DNA from: Mesorhizobium atlanticum
GTDB taxonomy: Bacteria; Pseudomonadota; Alphaproteobacteria; Rhizobiales; Rhizobiaceae
DNA: 64,000 nucleotides
Direction of reading: 5' to 3'
Assembly (NCBI RefSeq): GCF_003289965.1
Contig: NZ_QMBQ01000013.1
Location: 80,784 to 144,783, forward strand
Shown: positions 24,839 through 33,025 of the stretch, piece by piece
Layout of the letters: the number at the start of each line of letters is the position of its first letter
How positions within the stretch are numbered: the stretch's first letter is position 1
Translations under genes and position numbers: made by a program
Notes under the pieces: model-generated
The model's database searches: none
Seen by the model: the letters and a program-made list of their open reading frames with translations, nothing else
What the model was told of the DNA's origin: nothing

Positions 24839-26370
24839 CAGCCGCCGTTCTCCGCCGCGCCGATCTGCAAGCTCTCCTGTTTCGGGACCATCACGTCGAC
24901 GCGGCGGTTCTTGGCGCGGCCGTCCGCAGTACCATTGTCGGCGATCGGCTCGTCCTCGCCCTTGCCGTCGGCGCTGAGCCGCGACGGGTCCTTCAATTGC
25001 TTGGCCATCATTGCTTGGACGGCCTTGGCGCGAGCGACCGAGAGGTCGAAATTCGACTTGAACTGGCTCGATTTCTTCGGCTTCGCATTGTCGGTGTGGC
25101 CGACGATCCGGATCGGCCCGGATTCGGTATCGAGCGCCGCGGCGAGGTCGGTCGCTATCGGCTGGAACTGCGGCTTCGGCTCCGCCTGGCCAGGCGCGAA
25201 CAAGAGCTGGTTGTTGATCTCGACGACGATGAACGCGCCCTTCTCGCCGACGCTCAGTCCGCCGCCGGCGATCTCCTTGGCAAGTGCGGCGCGGATACGG
25301 TCGATCTGGGGAGTGTCCGGAACCGCTGGCGGAGGCATCGGGGTGGCTTGCACCGGCTCAGTGGGCGTCGCCACGCTGGCGCGTTCGATGGTGACGGGCG
25401 TCGATGGATTGAGCGCCAGCAGCTCGCCTGCGGTTGCGTCGCCTTCATCGGTGATCAGCACCCGCAGCCCGAAGAAGGCTGCCGTCACCAACGTCGCCGC
25501 GGCGGCCGCGACCGCCCAGAGCGGCAGCCGCGCCCTCGGCTTCGGCAACGCCGCCGCCATGCCCTGCCAGCGCGGCGATATGTCGTCGGCGGCGCGCGGC
25601 TTGAAATAGCGCAGCGTGTCGTAGACGTCGCGCCGTACGCGTTCGAGCGTGTTTCGTTCCCTGGCCAGCCCGCGATACTGGCCCTCGAAGCCCAGCGACA
25701 GGCAGGCATGCATCAGTTCGAGCAGGTCGTAATGCGCTTCCGGCGCGGCGAGGATGTTGTTCAGGGCTTCGTAGAAACCGGCGCCGGTAGGTCGGGTGTG
25801 AAAGAATCGCGCCACCAGGCTGTGCTGAAGCCAACTGTCCTTGCTCGGCCATGGCAGATTGCCGACAAGGTCGTCGGCGGTTTCGCAAAGGGCGAATTTG
25901 GCGATCCGCGCGTCTTCCCCGGCTACGCCCGACTTCGCCATTGCAAGGTCGAAGGTCTCGATCGCGTCGGCGATATGCTCTGCCAAGGGTGCGGCTTGCC
26001 GGTCGACCGGGATCAGCCGCAATTGGCCGAGAAGCATCAGCAGCGGCGCGGAGGCGGCAAGGATCGGATTGGCTGCAGCGTATTTCACGCCGGAGGCGGC
26101 ATCGAGCAGGGCATCCTGCTGCACACCCGGCGCCGCATTCGCGGCGGCTCCCGGAGTTGGCCCTTGGAAGAGCACGGTTCCGGATGACCAGCCGGTGGGC
26201 ATCTGCCGCCCCCCGCCGGGGTCGAACACCGTCGCTTCGCGGGAAGGCGGGGCTGGCCGAACGCCTTCCGGACCGGACCTCTCGGGCGCGGCGAGCGGCT
26301 TCTGCTTCGGTCGCGGTGCGCGGATGACGGTCTTGTCCGCCGGTCTGGAGGGATCGTCCTTCGAGCTCAT
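24838..26370 (-). CDS. tssL: T6SS TssL (DotU/IcmH) with C-terminal OmpA domain, copy 1
   Basis: A 510-residue protein. A disordered N-terminus is followed by the DotU domain (residues about 90-270; LLELMHACLSLGFEGQYRG is diagnostic), one membrane segment (LPLWAVAAAAATLVTAAFFGL), and a periplasmic OmpA domain (IRIVGHTDNAKPK, RAKAVQAMMAKQL, NRRVDVMVP) that anchors the complex to the cell wall. The ATG at 26370 is preferred over an upstream TTG. It overlaps tssM by one base. The 298 nt between this gene and tagH show no further gene or clear signal. Confidence 0.92.
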   Translation of the reverse strand: MSSKDDPSRPADKTVIRAPRPKQKPLAAPERSGPEGVRPAPPSREATVFDPGGGRQMPTGWSSGTVLFQGPTPGAAANAAPGVQQDALLDAASGVKYAAANPILAASAPLLMLLGQLRLIPVDRQAAPLAEHIADAIETFDLAMAKSGVAGEDARIAKFALCETADDLVGNLPWPSKDSWLQHSLVARFFHTRPTGAGFYEALNNILAAPEAHYDLLELMHACLSLGFEGQYRGLARERNTLERVRRDVYDTLRYFKPRAADDISPRWQGMAAALPKPRARLPLWAVAAAAATLVTAAFFGLRVLITDEGDATAGELLALNPSTPVTIERASVATPTEPVQATPMPPPAVPDTPQIDRIRAALAKEIAGGGLSVGEKGAFIVVEINNQLLFAPGQAEPKPQFQPIATDLAAALDTESGPIRIVGHTDNAKPKKSSQFKSNFDLSVARAKAVQAMMAKQLKDPSRLSADGKGEDEPIADNGTADGRAKNRRVDVMVPKQESLQIGAAENGG

Positions 26371-26668
26371 CGGCGGCGCGCCGCCTTCTCGCTGCAACGG
26401 GCGTGTTTTCGGCCCGGGAAACGCGTTTCAGGCTGAGCCTCGGCGGCGGGCCGCATGGAAAGGCTCATCTCGCCGAAACATGACATTGCTGCACACGCCC
26501 CAAGCCTCGCCGCCTTGCCCGCCGGGCTGGCGTCCCTGTGCATTCTAGTCGCCCGGATACCCAATTGAAACGGGGCCGCCCATTGAAATCCGGAAGCAAG
26601 ATGCTGGAAGAGGCGGCTTCTTCTATGAGACCCGTCACATACGGCAGGCGCAGTCCGTGCCTGTGCGC

Positions 26669-27748
26669 CTATTTCTGCTTGTCGGCCCTGGCGTAGGCTT
26701 CGGCGAAATAGGCGAGGAAGACATCCAGCATGCCGTTCTCATGCTTGTCTTCCATCGTCCGCCATGTCGCGACGAGCGCATCCCAGGCCTGGCTCTTCCT
26801 GGACGAGAAGGAAGCCGGCGGAATTTTCTTGGCGATCGCCTCCGGCGAAAGGTCGTCGAGCAGCCGCGACAGCGCGGTCTGCATGGCGGCGTAGGTGGCG
26901 ATTTCGTGGGCCTTCAGGTCGCGGAACGCGTCCTCGATGCTGTGCCTGGCATCGAGATAGCCGGCCCTGCGCCTGGCGAACATGATCTCCAATATGTCAT
27001 CGGTGCCCGGCACGAATTTCAGCGGGTTGTTGCCCTCGGCGCCGATCATCGTGCGGTTCGCGCTCTTGGCGAGCACCTTTGCCGCCGCGCGCGCCTTGAG
27101 CAGCAGCGACAGTTGCTCGACCGTTGTCCTCAGCACCGCGCCGATCTCGGCAGCGACGTCGTGCGGGTCGCGCGATAGCAGCAAGTCCGGCGGCATGCCG
27201 GCCGCCCTGGCGATCTCCCGCAATATCGCATCCGCCTCCGCGGGCCGGTTGGCTGGCACTGCTGGGCCTGGCTGCAGCGCCGAGGATGTCGAGACGGGCG
27301 CCGGCCCGGCCGGCCGCTGTTCCGCCGGATTGAAGAACGGTTCATGGCCGGGATCCAGCGGGCGACCAGTGGAGGGCGGCAGCTCGCGCTGGGTCGACCC
27401 GGTCCTGGTCTGCGGATGTCCGGTCGCGGCTCTCTCGTCTTTGATCGAAACGCCGACGACGTAGCGGCCGATCAGCAGCCGGTCGCCCTGGGCCAGCCGA
27501 TGCGGCCCGGCCATGCGCTGGCTCGAACCGTTGATGAAAGTGCCGTTGCGCGAGAGGTCGTAAAGCCAGAAGGAGCCTGCCTGGTAGCGGACCTCGCAAT
27601 GCCGGCCCGAGATGAACTTGTCCGGATCGGACAGCGTCCAGTCGCAATTCTCGCGGCCGATCTCGAAGCTGCGGTCGCGGGCGGCAAAGCTGGCGGCGGT
27701 GCCGGCCGGCATCTTGTCGAGATTGCTGATCTGGAGAGAGATGAACAT
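26669..27748 (-). CDS. tagH: T6SS FHA-domain protein TagH, copy 1
   Basis: A 359-residue protein. The N-terminal forkhead-associated domain shows the phosphothreonine-binding pattern: EIGRENCDW, FISGRHCEV and SRNGTFING. After a Pro-rich linker the C-terminal domain matches the TagH/ImpI type (NPLKFVPGTDDILEIMFARR, SIEDAFRDLKAHEIATYAAMQ, AFAEAYARAD-like end). It should be the substrate and reader of PpkA phosphorylation. It is the first gene of the minus-strand block and is divergent from vgrG. A second, longer TagH is at 43107-44555. Confidence 0.9.
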   Translation of the reverse strand: MFISLQISNLDKMPAGTAASFAARDRSFEIGRENCDWTLSDPDKFISGRHCEVRYQAGSFWLYDLSRNGTFINGSSQRMAGPHRLAQGDRLLIGRYVVGVSIKDERAATGHPQTRTGSTQRELPPSTGRPLDPGHEPFFNPAEQRPAGPAPVSTSSALQPGPAVPANRPAEADAILREIARAAGMPPDLLLSRDPHDVAAEIGAVLRTTVEQLSLLLKARAAAKVLAKSANRTMIGAEGNNPLKFVPGTDDILEIMFARRRAGYLDARHSIEDAFRDLKAHEIATYAAMQTALSRLLDDLSPEAIAKKIPPASFSSRKSQAWDALVATWRTMEDKHENGMLDVFLAYFAEAYARADKQK

Positions 27749-28056
27749 CCGGAAGCGTCGCCGAACTTGGTCAACAAATGCTTATATTGGGCGCAATTCC
27801 GGGCGGAAAACCGTTGAGTGTCCTTCCGAAATTGCTCTGCTATTCTAGCAGCTTGCAAGCCGAGCGGGAGAGGAGCGTTTCACACCGGCGCATGGGCGCG
27901 CTTTTGCAATGGCTGTTATTTGGCCTCCCCCAAACATGTGCTAGGCTGATACCGGTACGGTGCGGTGAACTCGAACGCTCCCGAACGTGATGCAGTTAAT
28001 AGAGCGGGGGTTTCAAACCATCACACTGGCGGCCGCGTCGAGGAGGGGCACGACCC
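27749..28056. promoter_or_regulatory. Divergent intergenic region between tagH and vgrG
   Basis: A 308-nt gene-free stretch that must hold the promoters for tagH (minus) and vgrG (plus). It contains one dispersed repeat (27791-27838). A strong GAGGAGGGG ribosome site begins 18 nt before the vgrG ATG. No sigma-54 consensus or clear -35/-10 pair was found on either strand by eye. Confidence 0.45.
27791..27838. repeat. Dispersed intergenic repeat, GCAATTCC...AATTGCTCT copy
   Basis: The unit runs from GCGCAATTCC through GGGCGGAAAACCGTTG to CCGAAATTGCTCT. It has the same ends and the same GGAAAACCG core as the element at 14903-14950 and a shortened copy at 5072-5100. Here it lies in the tagH-vgrG intergenic region and not at a gene end. 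Confidence 0.6.
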
Positions 28057-30381
28057 ATGCCGAACGAACGTGCCACGGTTGTACAGACGCCGGCTGGCGC
28101 CGACCTGACCTTCACCCATCTCATCGGCCGCGATGAGATCAGCCGCTGTTTCGCCTATACGGTCGGCTTCGTTTCAAAGAACCGCGACATCGATCCGTTG
28201 AAGATCCTGGGCGGGGTCGTTTCGGTCGAGGGCGAATCCGACCCGAAGCGCTGGTTCAGTGGCCTCGTGTCGGATTTCAAGCTGACGCGCATCGAGGACC
28301 GGCTGGCCTTCTACGAGGCGACCGTCAGGCCGTGGCTCTGGTTCCTCGGCAACACCACGGATTGTCGCATCTTCCAGAACATGACGGCGGTGGAGATCGT
28401 CGAGAAGATCTTTTCGAAATATGGCATCGCCAAATTCGAGAAGCGGCTGCAAGGCTCCTATCCCCAGCGCGAATATTGCGTGCAGTATGACGAGAGCGAT
28501 CTCGATTTCGTGCAGCGGCTGCTCGAGCACGAAGGCATTTTCTATTTCTTCGAGCATGACGAGGGCAAGCACACGCTCATCCTCTGCGACGCGATGAGCA
28601 AGCTGAAGCCGGCGCCTGGTTACGAGAAGGTGCTCTATAACTTCGAGGGCCAGGCCTCGCGGCGCGATGTCGAATACATCACCGAATGGATACCTGGCAG
28701 CGCCGTTCGGCCAGGCGCCTATGCCCACACCGACTATGATTTCGAGAAGCCCGGCGCCGATCTGATGGCGAAATCCGCCCAGCCTTTCGCCCATAAGGAA
28801 GCCTCTGGCGAGAACTATCGCCAGCCAGGCGCTCATCTCGATGTCGGGCGCGGCGACAAGATCGCCGGTATCCGCCGCGAGGAGCTTCAGGCCGTGCACC
28901 AGCACAGCACGGCGGTTGGCACGGTTCGCGGCCTGTTTTCCGGCTGCAAGTTCACGCTGGAGAGCTTTCCGCGCGACGATCAGAACCAGGACTATCTTGT
29001 GGTCAGCGCCGAATACCGGCTGTTCGATCCTGGCTACCGGACCCAGAACGAGGCCCACAACGAGAATTTCAAGGTGGTGCTCGGCGTGGCACCCACCAAA
29101 TTGCCCTATCGTCCGCCGCGCATCACGCCGCGGCCGATCATGCGCGGCCCGCAGACCGCGACCGTCGTCGGCCCCTCGGGCGAGGAGATATTCACCGACA
29201 AATATGCGCGGGTGAAGGTGCAGTTCCACTGGGACCGGCTCGGCAAGAAGGACCAGAACTCATCCTGCTTCGTGCGAGTCTCGCAGACCTGGGCCGGCAG
29301 CAACTGGGGTTTCATCCAGATCCCGCGCATCGGCCAGGAGGTCATCGTCGACTTCATCGAGGGCGATCCGGACCTGCCGATCATCACCGGCCGCGTCTAC
29401 AACGCCTCGCAGATGCCGCCCTACGGGCTGCCGGGCAACGCCACGCAGTCGGGCTGGAAGTCGAATTCCTCGAAGGGCGGCGGCGGTTACAACGAGCTGA
29501 TGTTCGAGGACAAGGCCGGCTCCGAGCTGGTCAATTTCCAGGCGCAGAAAGACCACCATCTGCTGATCAAGCACGACCGCAACAAGACGGTCCAGCACGA
29601 CCAGTCCGACCGCATCGACCATGACGCCAAGCACTCCGTCGGCCACAACCTCGACGAGGACGTCGGCAACAACAAGACGGTCAAGATCGGTGTGGACCAG
29701 ACGACGAATATCGGGTCGAACGACACCGAGACGGTGGGCGCGAACCGCAAGCTGACGGTGATGGCCAACGAGACGATCCATGTCGTCGCCAATTCCACGG
29801 AAAACATCGACGCGAACCATTCGCAGACGGTGGGGCTCAACCAGACAGTCACGGTGGGTGTCGCGCGCGTGGATACGGTGGGGGCGGCCGAAGCGAGGAC
29901 TGTAGGTGCGTCTCAGACCAATACGATTGGGGCGACGCGGTCGGTAAGTGTAGGCATCAATCAAAGCCACAGCATTGGCGCCGCGGACAGCTGGGACATC
30001 GGTGCGGCGCAAACCATAAATGTTGGCGCCGATCAGAGTTTCACCGTCGGAGGGGCACAGTTGTCCCAGATAGGCAAGGCACGAACAGCCAAGATCGGGG
30101 CGGATGACGGGACCGATGTCGGCGGGGCACATGCTCTCAAGGTCGGGAAGAGTAGCGGCATTGACATTGCCCAAGACAGTTCAATCAAGGTTGGCAAGAA
30201 CCTGATGATCGAAGCGGGCGACTCGATCACGCTCAAATGCGGCTCTGCGTCGATCACGATGAAAAAAGACGGCACCATTGTCGCTGACGGGAAGGATATT
30301 ACAATCAAGGGCAGCGGCAAGATCACCGTCAAGGCCGACGGCGACGTGATCGTCAAGGGCAGCACGATCAACAACAATTGA
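28057..30381 (+). CDS. vgrG: T6SS spike protein VgrG (TssI) with extended repeat tail
   Basis: A 774-residue VgrG. The N-terminal gp27-like part (DLTFTHLIGRDEISRCFAYT, YCVQYDESDLDFVQRLLEHEGIFYFFEHD) and the gp5-like OB-fold region (GPSGEEIFTDKYARVKVQFHWDR, CFVRVSQTWAGSNWGFIQIPRIGQEVIVDF) are complete. From about residue 505 to 715 the protein is a string of short VG/IG repeats (TVGANRKLTV, TIGATRSVSVG, SIGAADSWDIG), the triangular beta-helix needle. It ends in KCGSASITMKKDG and a KGSGKITVKADGD-like tip. No separate enzymatic domain is seen, so effectors are probably carried through the PAAR-like protein. The strong ribosome site is noted above. Confidence 0.95.
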   Translation: MPNERATVVQTPAGADLTFTHLIGRDEISRCFAYTVGFVSKNRDIDPLKILGGVVSVEGESDPKRWFSGLVSDFKLTRIEDRLAFYEATVRPWLWFLGNTTDCRIFQNMTAVEIVEKIFSKYGIAKFEKRLQGSYPQREYCVQYDESDLDFVQRLLEHEGIFYFFEHDEGKHTLILCDAMSKLKPAPGYEKVLYNFEGQASRRDVEYITEWIPGSAVRPGAYAHTDYDFEKPGADLMAKSAQPFAHKEASGENYRQPGAHLDVGRGDKIAGIRREELQAVHQHSTAVGTVRGLFSGCKFTLESFPRDDQNQDYLVVSAEYRLFDPGYRTQNEAHNENFKVVLGVAPTKLPYRPPRITPRPIMRGPQTATVVGPSGEEIFTDKYARVKVQFHWDRLGKKDQNSSCFVRVSQTWAGSNWGFIQIPRIGQEVIVDFIEGDPDLPIITGRVYNASQMPPYGLPGNATQSGWKSNSSKGGGGYNELMFEDKAGSELVNFQAQKDHHLLIKHDRNKTVQHDQSDRIDHDAKHSVGHNLDEDVGNNKTVKIGVDQTTNIGSNDTETVGANRKLTVMANETIHVVANSTENIDANHSQTVGLNQTVTVGVARVDTVGAAEARTVGASQTNTIGATRSVSVGINQSHSIGAADSWDIGAAQTINVGADQSFTVGGAQLSQIGKARTAKIGADDGTDVGGAHALKVGKSSGIDIAQDSSIKVGKNLMIEAGDSITLKCGSASITMKKDGTIVADGKDITIKGSGKITVKADGDVIVKGSTINNN

Positions 30382-30391
30382 GGGCATCATC

Positions 30392-30814
30392 ATGGAAGTG
30401 CTGGAGCGTATCGAGGGCGTCGTGATCGGCCTGCTTATCGGTTTCGAAGGCGGAGCGCCACTGGTGGTCTTCGTCGGCAACCCAAGCGAGACGGCGATTG
30501 CAGCCCGCAGTCTGACCGAACTGGACACATCGTCGATTGGCTCGGAACTGGCATTGCTTTTCGAGGGGGGCGATCCGATGCGCCCGTTGGTGGTCGGGCG
30601 GATCGTCGATCCTGCCAATAAGAAGCAGGAACTGAATATTGTTCGGGACGGCAGCCGTGTTGTCATCACTGGCGAAGAGCGCATAGAGCTACGTTGCGGG
30701 TCTGCGTCGATCATTTTGGAAAAGGATGGTCGAGTCACCGTTCGCGGCACTCAGTTGACCAGCCAGGCGAGCGGCACCAACCGTATTCGCGGCGGAGCCG
30801 TGCATCTCAACTGA
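30392..30814 (+). CDS. DUF6484 protein, VgrG-associated
   Basis: A 140-residue protein 10 nt after vgrG. The N-terminal half (VLERIEGVVIGLLIGFEGGAPLVVFVGNP) has a beta-rich, SH3/OB-like look. The C-terminal half, ELRCGSASIILEKDGRVTVRG, matches the end of VgrG (KCGSASITMKKDG...). The layout fits DUF6484 proteins known beside vgrG genes. The shared tail suggests it stacks on or caps the VgrG needle or helps load cargo. No catalytic residues are recognised. Confidence 0.75.
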   Translation: MEVLERIEGVVIGLLIGFEGGAPLVVFVGNPSETAIAARSLTELDTSSIGSELALLFEGGDPMRPLVVGRIVDPANKKQELNIVRDGSRVVITGEERIELRCGSASIILEKDGRVTVRGTQLTSQASGTNRIRGGAVHLN

Positions 30815-30821
30815 GGTACCA

Positions 30822-31979
30822 ATGCAGCGGATCGCCTCCATTGCACCGCTCGTCGCGCAACATGCGGGCGACGCAGCATTCCTCTGGTCGCGCCGCCGAC
30901 GCGAGATAGACAGGCCATTCCTCGACGAGACCGACATCGGTCGCATCGACCAGCGCCTGGAGGCCAACATCGAAGGTCTGGCGGCGGCGGGCGAAAGCGG
31001 CTGGCAAGCGGCGCGGGCGCAGTTTACCGACTTCGCCGAACTGGGCGAGATTTTTGTCCTGGGCGTCACCGCGCTGCGCTCGGGCGAAAGCGAGGCCATC
31101 GAGATCGCGCTTTCGGCGAGTAAGGAAACCGGTGCATTCGCTGTCGGCAGCCTGTCCGGTGCCGTGGCGCGGACGCCGCGTGATTTGCTAAAGCCCTTCG
31201 TCGCGGAGTGGCTGGCCGGGCGCGATCCGCTCCGGCGTAGCCTGGGCCTTGCTGCGCTTCAGCATCATGGTATCGATCCCGGCGCAAGGCTCGCCAACCT
31301 GCTTGTCGATGCCGATCCAGAGGTCAGGCGGCGTGCCCTTCGCCTGGCCGGAACTTTCAAGCGTCGCGACCAGTTGACGCCGGTGATCGCGGCACTCGAC
31401 GCCGATCTTGCGCGTGAGCGCCTAACAGCCGCGTTCGCCGCCTGCCTGTTGGGTGAGGCGCGTTCGGCTCATCCGGCTCTCGACCAGATCGTGGCGAACC
31501 AACAGGATCTAGCTGCACACGCAATTGAACTGCGCCTGCTCACCACCCCCGGCAGGGCTGGCAAGCAATGGCTGCAATCGCGGCTTGACCAGCCTGCGCT
31601 GCGCATTGTGGCCACCAGGGCCATTGGCCTGTTAGGCGATCACGCGGCGATGCCCTGGCTGATCGAGCGGATGCGAGAGCCGGAACTCGCCGAAGCCGCT
31701 GGACTGGCATTGCGCGACTTGTTCGAGGTCGATTTCAACGATCTGGCGCTGTTTACCCTCGATCCGGCGCTGCTCGGGCCGGACTTCACTGGAGACGAGC
31801 CGCTGCCGATCGCCGACAAGGTCGCCGCCTGGTGGGACGAAGGCCGCGGCGGGCGCGGCTACGGAACCTTCCGCTCGATGCGGCGTCTGCGGCTCGACGC
31901 CTTGCGCGCGACGCTTGCAGAGCCGGACGCGACGCTGGCCGACTGGCGCAGGACGCGCTGCTATCCCGCCTGGATGTAA
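30822..31979 (+). CDS. TIGR02270 family HEAT-repeat protein, T6SS-associated
   Basis: A 385-residue soluble protein made of HEAT-like helical repeats (DPEVRRRALRLAGTFKRRDQ, AARAIGLLGDHAAMPWLIERM-type units, AEAAGLALRDLFEVDF). It ends in DWRRTRCYPAWM. Pattern and position fit the TIGR02270 family found next to vgrG and DUF2169 genes. Such repeats usually mediate protein contacts, so a chaperone or adaptor role for T6SS cargo is plausible. It is 7 nt after the DUF6484 gene and converges on the ketosynthase-like gene, with stop codons only 2 nt apart. Confidence 0.75.
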   Translation: MQRIASIAPLVAQHAGDAAFLWSRRRREIDRPFLDETDIGRIDQRLEANIEGLAAAGESGWQAARAQFTDFAELGEIFVLGVTALRSGESEAIEIALSASKETGAFAVGSLSGAVARTPRDLLKPFVAEWLAGRDPLRRSLGLAALQHHGIDPGARLANLLVDADPEVRRRALRLAGTFKRRDQLTPVIAALDADLARERLTAAFAACLLGEARSAHPALDQIVANQQDLAAHAIELRLLTTPGRAGKQWLQSRLDQPALRIVATRAIGLLGDHAAMPWLIERMREPELAEAAGLALRDLFEVDFNDLALFTLDPALLGPDFTGDEPLPIADKVAAWWDEGRGGRGYGTFRSMRRLRLDALRATLAEPDATLADWRRTRCYPAWM

Positions 31980-31981
31980 AT

Positions 31982-33025
31982 CTACCTACCTCCACCCGTC
32001 CGCACCATAACAGCGGCAGCACGCAGGCCGCTTTCCGAGGCAACCTCGCACATGGCTACAGCGCCGGGCGCGTAGTCGTTGCGGAAACTGTCAGCGGCCA
32101 GCATGAGCGTTAGCGCGCCGCTGGCGGCGCCAATATCGCCCACTGTCATTGCCGGATAGGCGGTCGCCATCAACTCGCGACGGGTGCGGTAGAAGCGTGG
32201 CCGGGTGATCAGCATCTCCAACCCCTGGTAGCGTTCGCCATTGCCGTTGCTGATGACGAAGTCGATGTCCGGTTCGGAAGGCCCGGAGCCGTTTACCGCG
32301 TCGCGCAGCGCGCCGAGCATGGCGCATCCCTGACTGTAGCGCTCCGAAAGGACGCTGTCCGTTTCCCGGGACAGGCCGACACCATGGATGGCGGCCACTA
32401 TAGGTTCACGTCCGGGCTCAAGCGTCAGGCGTACGAAAACCGCTGCTTCGCCTGGCACCAAGCCCTGCGCGTTGGCGCCTCTGAGCCGGCCCGCCCGACC
32501 GAGCCGGGCAAGGTCGGCGTCGTTGACGAGGCTGTCGACTCCACCAAGTAGTACTTGCGCGACGCCATGGTCCTCCATCAGGTTCGCCGCCTGTTCAATC
32601 AGGCCAAGGCTCGCGGCAGCCCCGCCGTCTATGGCACGCGAGGCGGGATGGAACTTACGCCCGGTCCTCTCGATGGCCGCAGCAAGGAAATCGTTGACCG
32701 GAATTTTTTCAAAACCGGGATGGTTGCGGAAACTCTCCGGTGTTGTGACCAGCAGCGCGGTTGCCGCGATCATCGCCGGATCGTCCGTACCAAGCGCCTC
32801 GTTGATAGCGCGCGCAGCCATGTTGACCAGCCATTCCCCTTCGCTGCGGCGAAGGCTTCGATGCGTGGGTATGCGCGCGACCACTTGGGGCGCTCCGAAA
32901 GGTCCAGCGAGTGTAATTTCCTCGAAGGCCGAAAGGCTTGCTCGAATGGCGGCGGTCGTTTGTCTCGCGTTCAACCCCGCGGGCGTGACCGCGCCGGCAC
33001 TAGCTACGTAGAGCGGCCGCTTCAT
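31982..33025 (-). CDS. Ketosynthase-fold protein lacking the catalytic triad, T6SS-associated
   Basis: A 347-residue protein of the thiolase/beta-ketoacyl synthase fold (PLYVASAGAVTPAGLNARQTTAAIRA at the start; TAYPAMTVGDIGAASGALTLML near the end). The nucleophile-elbow region reads AIDGGAAASLGLIEQA, with no Cys where active synthases have one. The first His position reads SNGNGERYQGLE and the second VGDIGAASG, so Cys-His-His has become Ala-Asn-Asp by my alignment. It is unlikely to catalyse condensation and more likely binds a partner. The ATG at 33025 overlaps the DUF2169 stop (ATGA) and is preferred over a GTG at 33034. Similar proteins accompany DUF2169 genes in other T6SS clusters. Confidence 0.78.
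   Translation of the reverse strand: MKRPLYVASAGAVTPAGLNARQTTAAIRASLSAFEEITLAGPFGAPQVVARIPTHRSLRRSEGEWLVNMAARAINEALGTDDPAMIAATALLVTTPESFRNHPGFEKIPVNDFLAAAIERTGRKFHPASRAIDGGAAASLGLIEQAANLMEDHGVAQVLLGGVDSLVNDADLARLGRAGRLRGANAQGLVPGEAAVFVRLTLEPGREPIVAAIHGVGLSRETDSVLSERYSQGCAMLGALRDAVNGSGPSEPDIDFVISNGNGERYQGLEMLITRPRFYRTRRELMATAYPAMTVGDIGAASGALTLMLAADSFRNDYAPGAVAMCEVASESGLRAAAVMVRTGGGR

Noticed and set aside
28057..30381. VgrG as an evolved effector with its own C-terminal enzyme
   Set aside because: The long C-terminus is only VG/IG-type beta-helix repeats and a tip motif; no catalytic domain is recognisable.
31982..33025. Active beta-ketoacyl synthase in a polyketide or fatty acid pathway
   Set aside because: The catalytic Cys and both His positions are replaced, and no acyl carrier protein or synthase partner is nearby. 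The T6SS context is a better guide.
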